Assembly (NCBI GenBank): GCA_963735175.1
Contig: CAVTJX010000016.1
Span: forward strand, 880,406-944,405
Length of the DNA: 64,000 bases
Source: CAVTJX01 sp963735175
Lineage (GTDB): Bacteria; Electryoneota; RPQS01
Direction of reading: 5' to 3'
Position numbers and translations under genes: made by a program. How positions within the stretch are numbered: the stretch's first letter is position 1; each line of letters starts with the position of its first letter. This document shows, piece after piece, positions 9,920 through 22,304 of this stretch. The notes beneath the pieces were generated by a model. It had not been told where the DNA came from, made no database searches, and saw only the letters and a list, made by a program, of their open reading frames with translations.

Positions 9920-10051
9920 GGATGGAAAGCGACGGATCGCCTAAACGGATTCAGATCGTGATCGCGAATGTACGTATACTAAACATGGCGGATTATGATA
10001 TGAGACTGGAGAAATTGTGATGGCACATCACGGTGCACCTTGCCGCCACGG

Positions 10052-12847
10052 ATGCTTCTCACCCTCGTCTTATGCCTGGGTTTCGTGAGTAGCATCCCCG
10101 CCGGGGCGCAGACCACAGACTTCTGGCGGCCACTGCTGCATGTGGAAGCCCTGCTGGATACGCTCCCGACCACGCCCCTGCATTTTTCGAGCTGGGCACG
10201 GAACGGCGGCAACAATGACATGGGCCAGTATTACGGCTCGCTGCCGAACAACTGGAAACTGCTGGCTGAAGCCGACGGTCCGGGCATCGTGACCGGCCTT
10301 TGGTTTACGCAGTACGGCTTTACCGATTCCATGCGAATTCGAATCTTTGTCGACGACACGGTAACCGCTCGCATCGACACGCCGATCTCGCGGCTGATTG
10401 GCCGGACGGCGCCATTTCTGGCGCCCCTGGCAGACACGACAGAGTGCGCGCTGCACAGCTATGTGCCCATTCCCTTCCAATCGCGCATACGCATCCTCTA
10501 CAGCGGCATCTCTATCTATTATCATGTGGATATGGAGCGCTATTCCGCGGGCACCGTGATTCCTTCATTCACCTGGCCGCCATCCGCCGATTATCTGGTG
10601 CGGTTGGATTCGTTACGCGAGCGCTTCCAGAATCCCGCCCGTCCAGCGTGGGCAAGTCTGCCGGTGGAGAGCGCCGCCGGAAGCGCCGTGCTGGCTCCCG
10701 GCGCGCGGCAGGATCTCGTCAGTTACAGCGGCGCGCGCGGCTGCCGGCGACTGCTGCTGCGGCTCAGCAATCATTCACAGGCAGCGCTCGATAATATCGC
10801 GCTCCGTGTCTATACAGACGGGCGCATTCTGCCCGACCTGGAAGGTCCGATCAGCGCGCTGTTCGGCGCAATGCAGGGCTGGCGTTCGTACCAGTCGTTT
10901 CTCACCGGGGTCAGCGGCGACAGTCTCTATTTGAATCTGCCCACCCGTTTTGAGCGCGGCCTGCGAATCGAGGCCATTAATAATTCCACCCTGAGCGTCG
11001 CCTGCACAGCCATCGCCGAACTTGTAACCCTGACGCCCGGTTCGGCGGGACCGCTGCAACTCCACGCCGTGTCTCGCGAGGAGAATCCGACGGTGGCGGG
11101 GGTGGGCTTTGAAATCGCCGATGTGCGCGGCCGGGGTCACTTCGTCGGCATGACCCTCGACATGCGCGCTACCGATATGCACATTCTCGAAGGCGATGAG
11201 ACAATGACCCTCGACGCCGCCACCACCCCGTTCTGGCGCGGCACCGGCACGGAGGACTATTTCAAGGGCGGCTATTACTGGTGCACCGGCTTGCGCGCGC
11301 TGGCCCTTCCCAATCACGGCTGCACCCGCTACCAGGCCGGATCCGGCGTGGCCGCCTACCGCGCCCACGTGCTGGATCCTGTCCCGATTCAGAGCCGTTT
11401 TCGCATGGGTATTGAAGTCGGTCCATACAACGAACTCACGGCGTATTACCGCAGCACCGCCTACTTTTACGTGCTGCCGGACCGCTGGCAGGTGGATGAT
11501 GGCAATCATGACGGCACCAGCTTTCCCGGTGAAACGCTGCTCGTCGCGGGCTACGGTTTCGTTCCCGGAACCACGCTGAATGAAGCCCGGCTGGGCGTCG
11601 TGTCCCTGACCGCATCGCCGCCTCAGCCTACGGCCAACGCCGATGGCTCGCTGGAGTTCAGCGTTACGACGCCCCTGGCGGCGGGCGACGGTCAATTGCC
11701 ATTGACCGCGGTGCTGACTACTGGCCCGGAAGTGATTGATCCCGCGTGGGGATACTACTCGTGTCCCGACCTCAGTTACCATCCGGTGCGAACGGACGCG
11801 GACAGTTTTGCCTTTGCGCTCGATACGCTGGAAATCGTCCTGCGCGGTCTCGGGCCGTGGACAACGGCGACCATTGACGCGGAGACCATTCCGTTGCCAT
11901 GGCTGACGCCTTCGCCGATGGCGGACAGCCTCGGCACGCTGCGTGGCCGCGTGCGCCTGCCGTTGAATCTGCCGGTCGGCGATTATGCGCTTCGCGCCGT
12001 GTCCTCGGGAATGTTGGAGTCCACTAGCCGCCAGCGGCTCAAAATGCGCCGTTTCTATCGCCTGGAATTGGAAACGCGTGTGGGCACGATGTCGCCCGGC
12101 GTATCTTACACGTCGCGTTTCGCTCCTGACTACGCCCCGTCCGGCGTGCATGATCCCTGGGGCTGCAATGTCGTCCATCTGGTCACGGCGACGAATCCCG
12201 GTACGGGACGGTATTTTCAGGTGACCTTCACCCTTCCCCTGGCAGGCCGTTACCGTCTCAATTACTTTTTCGGCCGCTGCGCCGGAGGCGCAACGGTGCG
12301 AACGCTGGTGGATGCCGAGACCGACATCGATTCCTATGACAGCTACACCTATGATGCATGGAGCTGGCAGTGGCTGCGCTCGGACACCCTGCACGGCGAA
12401 AGCCACGCGCTCAATGCCGGTCCGCATACACTGCGCTTTGAAATTCTCGGCCGCAACAAGGCGGCGACGAACTGGCTGATGATCCTCGACCAGGTGGTCT
12501 TTGAGACTTTGTCCGGCCCCGAGCCCGTGGTGCCTGTTCCCGTTCAGAATCTGGTGATTTCGCAGATTCCGGAAGGTGTTGAATTGCGCTGGTCCCCGTG
12601 CCAATCGGACACCTCGGGATATCCGCTTGAAGAGGTGGAGTATGTGATCTTCAGAGTGTTTGGGGCCGCGGAACCGGTGATCCGGGCCGCGCTGGATGAC
12701 CCCGACAGCGTCTACGTGGATTCGATTGACGATGTTCCGCCGGGCGAACTCGTGTCGTATTTCGTTCTGGCCCGCGCTCCTGATAGACACTTGCCGGCGA
12801 ACGATTCCGCTTTTGAGAGCATGAAACCGCTATGGAAGTTCGAATAA
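10052..12847 (+). CDS. Secreted glycoside hydrolase family 172 (DUF2961) protein
   Basis: Signal peptide MLLTLVLCLGFVSSIPAGAQ, then an N-terminal DUF2961 domain: SSWARNGGNNDMGQYYG, ADGPGIVTGLWFTQ, and the hallmark carboxylate motifs LEGDETM (about residue 380) and GTGTEDYFKGGYYW (about residue 400). Characterised GH172 members are alpha-fructofuranosidases/arabinofuranosidases active on unusual oligosaccharides. The C-terminal 400 residues are beta-rich, ending in a fibronectin-III-like domain (GVELRWSPCQ...PPGELVSYFVLAR). No sorting domain. Start is uncertain: an ATG with a good GGAG site sits at 10020 but in another frame, so either TTG 10040 or ATG 10052 is used, or a base is missing between them. 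Confidence 0.8.
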   Translation: MLLTLVLCLGFVSSIPAGAQTTDFWRPLLHVEALLDTLPTTPLHFSSWARNGGNNDMGQYYGSLPNNWKLLAEADGPGIVTGLWFTQYGFTDSMRIRIFVDDTVTARIDTPISRLIGRTAPFLAPLADTTECALHSYVPIPFQSRIRILYSGISIYYHVDMERYSAGTVIPSFTWPPSADYLVRLDSLRERFQNPARPAWASLPVESAAGSAVLAPGARQDLVSYSGARGCRRLLLRLSNHSQAALDNIALRVYTDGRILPDLEGPISALFGAMQGWRSYQSFLTGVSGDSLYLNLPTRFERGLRIEAINNSTLSVACTAIAELVTLTPGSAGPLQLHAVSREENPTVAGVGFEIADVRGRGHFVGMTLDMRATDMHILEGDETMTLDAATTPFWRGTGTEDYFKGGYYWCTGLRALALPNHGCTRYQAGSGVAAYRAHVLDPVPIQSRFRMGIEVGPYNELTAYYRSTAYFYVLPDRWQVDDGNHDGTSFPGETLLVAGYGFVPGTTLNEARLGVVSLTASPPQPTANADGSLEFSVTTPLAAGDGQLPLTAVLTTGPEVIDPAWGYYSCPDLSYHPVRTDADSFAFALDTLEIVLRGLGPWTTATIDAETIPLPWLTPSPMADSLGTLRGRVRLPLNLPVGDYALRAVSSGMLESTSRQRLKMRRFYRLELETRVGTMSPGVSYTSRFAPDYAPSGVHDPWGCNVVHLVTATNPGTGRYFQVTFTLPLAGRYRLNYFFGRCAGGATVRTLVDAETDIDSYDSYTYDAWSWQWLRSDTLHGESHALNAGPHTLRFEILGRNKAATNWLMILDQVVFETLSGPEPVVPVPVQNLVISQIPEGVELRWSPCQSDTSGYPLEEVEYVIFRVFGAAEPVIRAALDDPDSVYVDSIDDVPPGELVSYFVLARAPDRHLPANDSAFESMKPLWKFE

Positions 12848-12870
12848 CCGCAGTCGTCGGCCGGTAGTAG

Positions 12871-12902
12871 CAGGGTGTGGACGGTGAGTCGTTCACACCC
12901 TG
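12871..12902. terminator. Inverted repeat after the GH172 gene, possible terminator
   Basis: CAGGGTGTG and CACACCCTG form a perfect 9-bp stem around a 14-nt loop, 24 bases after the stop. Only a weak T-rich tail follows, so termination is plausible rather than sure. The rest of 12903-13091 holds nothing I can support. Confidence 0.4.
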
Positions 12903-13091
12903 TTCGCTGTTTATGCCTCGTGACTTCGGGAACAGCCTGCCCACCACCGATTCGCGACACTTGTACCCGAAAGGCGAACGATCTTTTAGACGGTTATTAA
13001 TCTATGCCTTAGGCAGAGAATGACCGCTCGCCGCTGAAAATTACTGCATGAAAATACTATATAAAGCAAATGCGAGACAGGGTGGCTCGGG

Positions 13092-13120
13092 TTGCGCGGA
13101 ATCAGGAAATCATTTATATT
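13092..13120 (+). promoter_or_regulatory. Putative sigma70 promoter of the ACIII/oxidase operon
   Basis: TTGCGC, exactly 17 bases, TATATT, about 190 bases before actA. A better match than anything else in this 460-base gap. It would give a leader of about 180 nt. A small open frame inside that leader (13070-13297) lacks any support as a gene. Confidence 0.45.
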
Positions 13121-13309
13121 ACAACGAATTTTAAGCGGATTAGCAGACAATCAAAGGATAACTTAGATCGACTCGTGTCGTCTGATCAAGGTATCCTCTG
13201 TCTCCGCAGCCTTCTTTTCCTTGCGAACTTTTTCACCTTTGCGTCAGGCGGTGAGTGTGGTCAGCCTTCGAGATTTTGCCTTTCGCTCCTCTTTTGATGA
13301 GGTTTTGCC

Positions 13310-13816
13310 GTGAGCCGCAAGCTGCGAGCGGGCGCGTTCGTCCTGGCGGCGCTGGTGATTAGTCTGGTGCTTTGGAATAACATCTGGAGCAACAAGGGCT
13401 ATGCGCCGACGCAGCCGATTCCCTTCAGCCACAAGCTGCACGCGGGAACGAACCACATCCCCTGTCTCTATTGTCACAGCAACGCGGAGCGCTCCACGGC
13501 AGCGACCGTGCCCGCCTTGAACGTGTGCATGAACTGCCACAGCGTGGTGGCGGTGAACAAGCCGAACATCATCAAGCTGACGGAAGCGTATAATTCGGGC
13601 AAGTCCATCGAGTGGACGCGCGTCCACAAGCTGCCCGAGCACGCCTACTTTTCGCACGAGCGCCACATCATGAAGGGCTTCGCCTGCCAGGAATGCCACG
13701 GGCCAGTGCAGGAGATGGATGTGATCTATCAGGCGCGGCGGCTGAACATGGGGGACTGCCTGAGCTGCCACCGGCAGAACAACGGCCCCACATCCTGCGA
13801 GACCTGCCACCAATGA
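13310..13816 (+). CDS. actA: Alternative complex III pentaheme cytochrome c subunit ActA
   Basis: 168 aa. One N-terminal membrane anchor (GAFVLAALVISLVLWNNIW) and five CxxCH heme-c sites: CLYCH, CMNCH, CQECH, CLSCH, CETCH. Pentaheme count, size and position immediately before an ActB homologue identify ActA. Role: transfers electrons from menaquinol oxidised in ActB/ActC to the downstream cytochrome c and oxidase, in the periplasm. Start is GTG 13310 with AGG seven bases upstream. The stop overlaps the actB start (ATGA). Confidence 0.9.
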   Translation: MSRKLRAGAFVLAALVISLVLWNNIWSNKGYAPTQPIPFSHKLHAGTNHIPCLYCHSNAERSTAATVPALNVCMNCHSVVAVNKPNIIKLTEAYNSGKSIEWTRVHKLPEHAYFSHERHIMKGFACQECHGPVQEMDVIYQARRLNMGDCLSCHRQNNGPTSCETCHQ

Positions 13817-16800
13817 CGACTGACAATAGCAATCCGCCGCGCACGCCGGTGACGTACTGGACGACCCTCGAACAATTGCAGGGCGATCCCGAGGTCGCGC
13901 GGCTGAAAAGTGAAGAGTTCTTTGAGAAGCCCGCGCTGCTCTTCGACGCGGAAGCCGAAGCCTTGAAAGATCATGGCCGCGCACAACATCCTGTGCTCGA
14001 AGCGGCGGGGTTTGTGGAACTGGCTGTGAAGAACAACGGCGGCGGCGAGGGCGATCTGTCGCGGCGCGACTTCTTGAAGCTCTCGGCGGCGGCGGCGGCC
14101 TTTACCACAGCGGGCTGCGGCCTGCGTCCCACGCAGAAGATCATTCCTTATGTGAAGGCTCCCGAGGAACTCACCCCCGGCGTGCCCAATTACTACGCGT
14201 CCACCCTGCTCGACGCGCAGGGCACGGGCGTGCTGGTGAAGACGCGCGAGGGGCGGCCCATCAAGCTCGAAGGCAATCCCGATCATCCGCTTTCGCAAGG
14301 GCGGCTTTCGGTGCAGGGGCAGGCGGAAGTTTTCAATCTTTACGATCCTGACCGCCTCGATGGCCCGGTGAAGGTCGAACCGGGGAACAGACCGCAAGTA
14401 TCCTCGCTGACGTGGGCTGTCGCCGATGACGAGATCGGCAAGGCACTCGCTGCCGCGCAGGGTCGCGTGGCGGTGCTGACAGGAACGATTCATGGACCGG
14501 CGCGCACGCGGGTGTGGCGCGAATTCACAGCGGCCTTCGGCGGCAAGCACTATATGTTCGACGCCTGGAATCACGATGCGACGCGCAAGGCGCAGGAGCT
14601 GTGCTACGGCACGCCAGTGCTGCCGCGCTATCATTTTGACAAGGCCGATTATTTCCTGATGCTCAGCGCGGACCCGCTGGGCACGGGCTATTCGAGCCTC
14701 GAATGGCAGGTGGATTTCGGCAAGACGCGCAAGGTGAAAGACGGCAAGATTTCGAAGCTCGTGGTGTTTGAGCCGTTTCTGAGTCTGACGGGGGCGAACG
14801 CAGATGAGCGGTTCCGGGTAAGACCGGAAATGCTGTGGCTCATCGAAAATACTCTTCGAGAAGAGATTGCGGAACTGGCGGGTATCGTATCTTCGCCCTC
14901 AAGGATCATCTCGGAACGACGCACTGAAGCCATTGAAATTCAAGCAGGGTTGCCAGCGGGAAGTCTTCGGACGAATCTGCTCGCGATCTCTGGGCACACC
15001 GCGGGCGTGGTTTAGTAATGGCGGGCGAGGATCTTGGCGTGCAGATTCTGGCAAATGCGATCAATTCGTTCCTGGGCAACGATGGTGTGACGGTTGACGG
15101 CATGGTATCACCCAGTCTGCAGTCACAGGCTAGCATGGATGATATGCTCGCACTGATCGGCGATATGAACGCGGGCAGGGTAGACGTGCCTGATTTTGCA
15201 TGACACCAACCCGCTCTACACGCTGCCCGCAAGCGCGGGCTTTGCCGAGGCGCTGAAGAAAGTGAAGACGGTAGTCTATCTGGGCGACCGCGTGGATGAA
15301 ACGGGCCGCTACAGCCACTATGTGCTGCCGGGTTTGCACTTTCTCGAAAACTGGGGCGATGCCGAACCGCAGGTCGGACTTTACAGCCTCGACGCAGCCG
15401 TCGATCTTCCCGCTCTATGATAACCGCGCCGCCGAAGATTCGCTGATGGCGTTTGCGAAGAGCGCCAAAGCCGGAAGCTTGGTGCCTTTTCGGGCGGTTG
15501 GCACGAGTATCTGATCGATACTTGGCGGACGCAGATTCACGCCACGGGAAACTACGAAGCGCGCTTCGAGGACTTCTTTACCAGCGCGCTGCGCGATGGC
15601 ATCGTGGACCGCACCTCAAGAACAGAAGCACCACCGTGCGCCTTCCGCGAGAGGCCGTCACTTTGCACGCCACAAAATGGTTCGATCCTGACGGCTTGTC
15701 CTTGATCGTTTACTCCTCGCCAACGCTGGGCGATGGCCGCCATGCTAACAATGCGTGGCTGCTGGAAGCGACGGACCCCGTTTCCAAAATCTGCTGGACG
15801 AATTACGCGAGCCTCTTCCCCGCCACCGCTGAAAAGTTGGATTTGAGTGAAGGCTCTATCGTGACGCTGGAGGCCGCGGGATACTCGGTGGAGATCCCGG
15901 TTCACCTTCAGCCCGGTGACACGGACGAAGTCGTCAGCGTGCAAAGCGGTGGGGCCGCAAGCACGTTGGCAAGGTCGGCAACGATGTCGGCGTCGATGTC
16001 TTCCCCTTCCGGCAACTTGTGAACGGCGCGCTGGTGTCGTCCGGGATTCCCTGTACGTTGAAGGCTACGGGCCGCCAGATTACGCTGCCCACGCCGCAGG
16101 GGCACAATTACATCGAAGGCCGGCCGATTCTCTACGAGACCACGCTCGCCGCGTGGCAGAAGAATCCGCGCGCGGGGTGGCTTGCAAAGTACGGCGAAAG
16201 CACGGAATCCGAGTCCGCTGAGTCATCAGCGACCGGTGTGCCGCCTCACACTCTGGCAGGGCTGGAATTATCCCGGCAACCGCTGGGGCATGGTCATCGA
16301 CCCGACTTCGTGCATCGGTTGCAACGCCTGCGTGCTGGCCTGCCAGGTGGAAAACAACATTCCCGTCGTCGGCGCCGATGCAGGTGGTCAAGGGCCGCGA
16401 GATGCACTGGATCCGCATCGACCGCTACTATTCCGGCCCGCCGACGAGCCCGATGTTACCTTCCAGCCGATGCTCTGCCAGCACTGCGAAAACGCGCCCT
16501 GCGAAACCGTCTGCCCGGTGATCGCCACGCTGCACAACGACGAAGGGCTGAACCTACAGGTCTACAACCGCTGCGTGGGCACGCGCTACTGCTCGAACAA
16601 CTGTCCTTATAAGGTGCGCCGCTTCAACTGGCACGAATTCGCCTTCACGGCCTACGGCGAGCACCCGCTGCAACTCGTGCTGAATCCCGAAGTCACCGTG
16701 CGCGAAAAGGGCGTGATGGAAAAGTGCACCTTCTGCGTGCATCGCATCCGCCACGCCAAGCACCGCGCCAAGCAGTACGACCGCCTGGTGAACGACAGCG

Positions 16801-17009
16801 ACATGCAGACCGCCTGCCAGCAAACCTGCCCGACGGACGCCATCGTCTTCGGCAACATCCACCAGCCCGACAGCCGGGTCACGTCGCAGATGAAGGATGA
16901 GCGGAGCTATCATGTGCTGGAGGAGCTGAACACGCGGCCTTCCATTGTCTACTTCACCAAGCTGCGCAATCGTGCCACGGAACCGGGCGAGGGAGGCGGG
17001 CATTCATGA
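13813..17009 (+). CDS. actB: Alternative complex III ActB, molybdopterin-like plus iron-sulfur subunit (several frameshifts)
   Basis: About 1060 aa once joined. N-terminus has a twin-arginine signal (SRRDFLKLSAAAAAFTTAGC). The first two thirds match the molybdopterin oxidoreductase fold (GVLVKTREGRPIKLEGNPDHP, DETGRYSHYVLPGLHFLENWGD) that in ActB carries no cofactor. The last third carries Cys-rich FeS motifs: CIGCNACVLACQ, CQHCENAPCETVCP, CVGTRYCSNNCP, CTFCVHRIRH, CQQTCPTDA, enough for three 4Fe-4S and one 3Fe-4S cluster. Frame changes near 15005, 15190, 15410, 15480, 15620, 15955, 16240 and 16375. All parts are collinear with ActB, so I treat it as one gene. The C-terminus (RVTSQMKDERSYHVLEEL) is intact and overlaps actC. 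Confidence 0.85.
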
Positions 17010-18185
17010 CCGTTCACACCGACGCGCCCACCCATCGCGCGCGAGATCGCGGCACGCTCCCGCCCGATACCATCCTCAGCCACGACCTGCGGCTGAAGGA
17101 CATCACCGACGACGTCACGCGCCCGCTGGGACGCTTCCCCAACAAATGGTGGTGGGATCGGCGCTGCTGATTTCGCTTTCGATGCTCGGCATCGGCGCCG
17201 TAACGGTCGCGTGCTGCTGCATCGCGGCCAGGGAATCTTCGGTTTGCAGATTCCCGTCGGCTGGGCTTTCGACATTACCAACTTCGTCTTCTGGATCGGA
17301 ATCGGCCACGCGGGGACGCTGATCTCGGCGATTCTCTTTCTGTTGCGGCAGAAGTGGCGGACAGCGATTAACCGTTCCGCCGAGGCGATGACGATCTTTG
17401 CCGTCATGACCGCCGGCATCTTTCCCGCTGCTGCACGTCGGGCGGCAATGGCTGGGCTTCTGGCTGTGCCGTACCCCAACGCGCGCGGCCTGTGGGTGAA
17501 CTTCCGTTCACCGCTTATCTGGGACGTGTTCGCCGTCTCGACCTATTTCACGATCTCGCTGCTGTTCTGGTACACGGGTCTCGTGCCGGACTTCGCGACG
17601 ATCCGCGACCGCGCCAAGTCCGTTTTCCGCAAGAAGGTCTTCAATCTGCTGTCGCTGGGCTGGACGGGTTCGGTGCGCAACTGGAACCACTACGAAAAGG
17701 CGTATCTGCTGTTCGCCGGCATGTCCACGGCGCTGGTGCTGTCCGTGCACACGGTGGTCTCCTATGACTTCGCCACGTCGGTCGTTCCCGGTTGGCACAC
17801 GACGCTGTTTCCGCCGTACTTCGTCGCCGGCGCGATCTTCTCGGGTTTTGCCATGGTGATGACGATCCTCATCATCCTGCGCAAGGCCTACACGCTGGAA
17901 CATCTGATCACGCTGCACCACCTCGAACTCATGGCAAAGATCATTCTGGTGACGGGGCTGATGGTCGGGTTTTCGTACCTGACCGAGTTTTTCATCGCCT
18001 GGTACAGCGGAAATCCGTTTGAGCGTTTTGTGTTCTGGGGCCGGGCCTTCCGGCCACTATGCTGGGCATTCTGGATCATGTTCACCTGCAATGCCATCAT
18101 TCCGCAGGTCTTCTTTTTCAAAAAGGCGCGGCGTTCGATCCGGTGCTGTTCGTGGTTTCGCTGCTGTCAACCGTCACGACGCTGA
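17006..18185 (+). CDS. actC: Alternative complex III ActC, NrfD-like quinol-oxidising membrane subunit (frameshifted)
   Basis: NrfD/PsrC-family integral membrane protein. Recognised by LSHDLRLKDITDDVTRPLGRFPNKWWW at its N-terminus (in two pieces), GWAFDITNFVFWIGIGHAGTLI, RSPLIWDVFAVSTYFTISLLFWY, VVSYDFATSVVPGWHTT and FWGRA followed by MFTCNAIIPQVFFFKKAR, all ActC signatures. It binds menaquinol and passes electrons to the ActB FeS clusters. Frame breaks near 17150, 17205, 17420, 17490 and 18045-18130. The expected C-terminal helix is only partly seen (PVLFVVSLL in frame 2 at about 18140-18170). Start ATG 17006 overlaps the actB stop. No actD or actF follows. Confidence 0.85.
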
Positions 18186-18209
18186 TTCCGAATCCGCCGC
18201 CGATTACCG

Positions 18210-18680
18210 ATGACCTTGTGGCCAGGCTTCCGGATGGTGGCGCCATTCCCGCAAACGCAAGCGGACAACAATCCGCTGCCGCGGCCGACACTGCTGCAAA
18301 AACCACTGAAAGCCCGCGCATACCGATTCAACTGGCCATGCAGCGTTTGGCAAGCGAAGCCGCGCCACGCGGCACTCTCGTCCCCAAACGTAAACACATC
18401 CATCCCTGGCGCGGCTATTTACGCACAGTATTGCGCCAGATGTCACGGCGCCAACGGCGAAGGTAAGGCGCTACACGTAATCTCCACCGCCCCCGATCGC
18501 TTTCTGAACACTGCCAGTCTGGTGGGTCGGCAATCCATATGGCTGCATGACCGAAACCAATTTGTTGCTCTCGTTGTTAAAGGATTGCCCGGTCGTACTA
18601 TGCCTGGCAATGCCACTCTAACGCAGCAGCAACTCGATGATTTGTATACCTTCATTCGCAACCTCTCCACGACCCCTTGA
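18210..18680 (+). CDS. Monoheme class I cytochrome c (ActE-like position), 5' end unclear
   Basis: Residues after about 18390 form a clear cytochrome c: IYAQYCARCHGANGEGKAL with the heme-binding CARCH, and KGLPGRTMPGNATLTQQQLDDL, where PGRTMPG supplies the axial Met. It occupies the place of ActE between ActC and cytochrome oxidase, so it probably carries electrons from ACIII to CoxB. The N-terminal 60 residues in this frame look unlike coding sequence; frame 2 (ITDDLVARLPDGGAIPANAS) looks better there, so an indel near 18380 is likely and the true start may be further left, close to the broken end of actC. Confidence 0.65.
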   Translation: MTLWPGFRMVAPFPQTQADNNPLPRPTLLQKPLKARAYRFNWPCSVWQAKPRHAALSSPNVNTSIPGAAIYAQYCARCHGANGEGKALHVISTAPDRFLNTASLVGRQSIWLHDRNQFVALVVKGLPGRTMPGNATLTQQQLDDLYTFIRNLSTTP

Positions 18681-18816
18681 AACCAAGTGTATCGCGTAAT
18701 CAGGCCCTGGTTCAATGCGCCTATTTTTTTGCAAACGAATAGGCATTTATACATCCTATTGTCATCTTATATTCGTCGATATTGCACTATCCGTGTCTAA
18801 GTTTATTAGGAGCGGA

Positions 18817-19607
18817 ATGAAGTCCACCGTCCGTCGCCTGCTGCTACTCGTGGCGGCGCTTACCTTTGCCACGCTGAGCGTGCTGGCCCAGGGGACGACT
18901 CCAACCGCTTCCCCCAACACCGCGCCCATCACCAACTGGCTGCAGGATCCGGCCTCAACGCTGGCGTTTGACATTCGCTCCAATTTCTGGTCTACCGCGT
19001 TTCTCACTCTGCCGTTTTTGCTCCTCCCCGAAATCCTGCTGCTGATCATCATCTGGAAGTTCCGCGAGTCGCGGGGGCATGCAGCGGCGACTTTTCATGA
19101 CAATTGGAAGCTCGAAGTAGTCTGGACGGCGGTGCCTGTGCTCACCCTGATCGCCATCGCCATTCCGACATACGCCACACTGCACAAGATTGACGTGCCG
19201 CCAAAGAGCGACCTCGTGGTGGAGGTCATCGGCCACCAGTTCTTCTGGGAGTACCGTTATCCCGCGCTATGGCGTCACCATCGCCAACGAGCCGCTGGTA
19301 GCGCCTGCCGATCGCGTGGTGACGATCAACACCACCAGCGTCGACGTCGTGCACTGCATGGTGGGTACCGGCCTTCGGCCTGAAACAGGATGCCAATCCC
19401 GGACGCATCGGACATAGCTGGTTCAAAGCGCGGCCCGGCCGCTACAAGGGGCAATGCGCCGAACTCTGCGGCACGTTGCACGGGGAAATGTTCATCGACG
19501 TGACCGTCGTGCCGCCCGCCGAGTTCGACCAATGGATTCAAACCCGCATCCCGCCCGCAGATCCGGCGGACACCACGGCCGCAAGCAATTCAACTCGGGG
19601 TAACTAG
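18817..19607 (+). CDS. coxB: Cytochrome c oxidase subunit II (two frameshifts)
   Basis: Carries the CuA electron-entry site. Signal peptide (MKSTVRRLLLLVAALTFATL), two membrane segments (FLTLPFLLLPEILLLIIIWKF and VWTAVPVLTLIAIAIP), GHQFFWEYRY, then the cupredoxin domain with SVDVVHC and the full CuA motif CAELCGTLHGEM. Frame is lost near 19262 (after EYRYP) and near 19365. Start ATG 18817 is preceded by AGGAG; it is followed by coxA after two bases. No fused cytochrome c domain. Confidence 0.9.
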
Positions 19608-19609
19608 TC

Positions 19610-21203
<1,594 letters not shown>

Positions 21204-21204
<1 letters not shown>

Positions 21205-22304
21205 TGGACACCACACTTCCCATGGATTCTTCCGATAACGCCCGCGCTGCAAATCACGCGGCGGCGCTGCCGCCGGCACGGCGCGTGGCCTCGTGGCTGA
21301 TTCTCATCACAGCCCTCGTCATCATTCTGATTCTCTGGGGCGGCCTCGTGCGGCTCTCGGGATCCGGGCTTTCGATTCCCGAATGGCCGATTATCAACGG
21401 CAGCCTGCTGCCACCAATGACGGCCGAAGGCTGGAACACCGTCTACCACACCTACTACCGCGAAATCCTCGGCATATCCGATCCTGCCACCGCGGGCGGC
21501 ATGGAGATGGGCACGTTTCAGCGGATGTTCGCCATCGAGTACATTCACCGCTTTCTGGCCGCGCTGGTGGGCATCGTCTTTCTGGCGATCTTCATCCGCG
21601 CGGCGCGCCTGCGAACCGTCTGGCCGCGCATTAAGTCGTTACTCATTACCTCCGCCATTGTGCTGGTGGCACAAGGCGTTTTGGGCGGGCTCGTCGTCAA
21701 ACTCGATCTGCGTGCCGAAGCCGTGGCCATTCACCTCGGCACGGCTTTCTTTTTCCTGAGCCTGTTGCTGTGGGCCGCGCTGCGACTCTTTCGTGCCGAC
21801 CAGGTTCCGGCTACTGCTGGCAACCGCCTCTATCGCCTGAGCTGGATTACCACGGCGCTTGCATTCTTACAGGTGGTGTCGGGCGGCCTCGTGGCCGGGA
21901 CGGGCGCGGGACTGATGCTCAACACCTGGCCGAAGATGGGCAGTTACTGGATTCCCCCCGCGCATACGCTCTGGGCCGACTGGTACGGGGGCCTTTCCAA
22001 TCTCGTGCAGAATCAAATCCTCATCCAATTCATCCATCGCTGGCTGGCCTTCGTGGTGCTCGTGCATGTAGCGCTGCTGATTGCGCGTGGGATGAAGTCG
22101 GTAGTGCCACCGCGCGCGCGCGTCGCGCTGCGGGCCGTCGCGACGGTAACAGCCCTGCAAATTCTCCTCGGCATCGGCAATCTCGTGATGCACGTGCCCT
22201 TTGCCATGGCCTACGCTCATCTGACGACCGGCCTGATTCTGTTTGTGCTGCTGGTTGTCATCACCCATGAAAGCGCCTATGTTCCGCGTGCGGAAACTGC
22301 CTGA
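21204..22304 (+). CDS. ctaA: Heme A synthase (COX15/CtaA)
   Basis: Converts heme O to heme A for the coxBAC oxidase. 366 aa, eight membrane segments. Motifs: GGLVRLSGSGLSIPEWP, EYIHRFLAALVGI and FIHRWLAFVVLVH (the two EYIHR/H heme-ligand regions), QGVLGGLVVKLDL and QVVSGGLVAGTGAG. Start ATG 21204 overlaps the coxA stop (TGATG). Intact frame. Confidence 0.92.

Noticed and set aside
10013..10035. Possible CRP-like site (TGTGA...TCACG) before the GH172 gene
   Set aside because: The half-sites are 7 bases apart instead of 6 and it overlaps the likely start codon.
13070..13297. Small open frame of 75 codons before actA
   Set aside because: No ribosome binding site, no family motif, and it covers the predicted promoter and leader.
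18719..18744. Inverted repeat GCCTATT...AATAGGC before coxB
   Set aside because: Only 7 bp with a 12-nt loop holding the T tract; too weak to call a terminator or operator.
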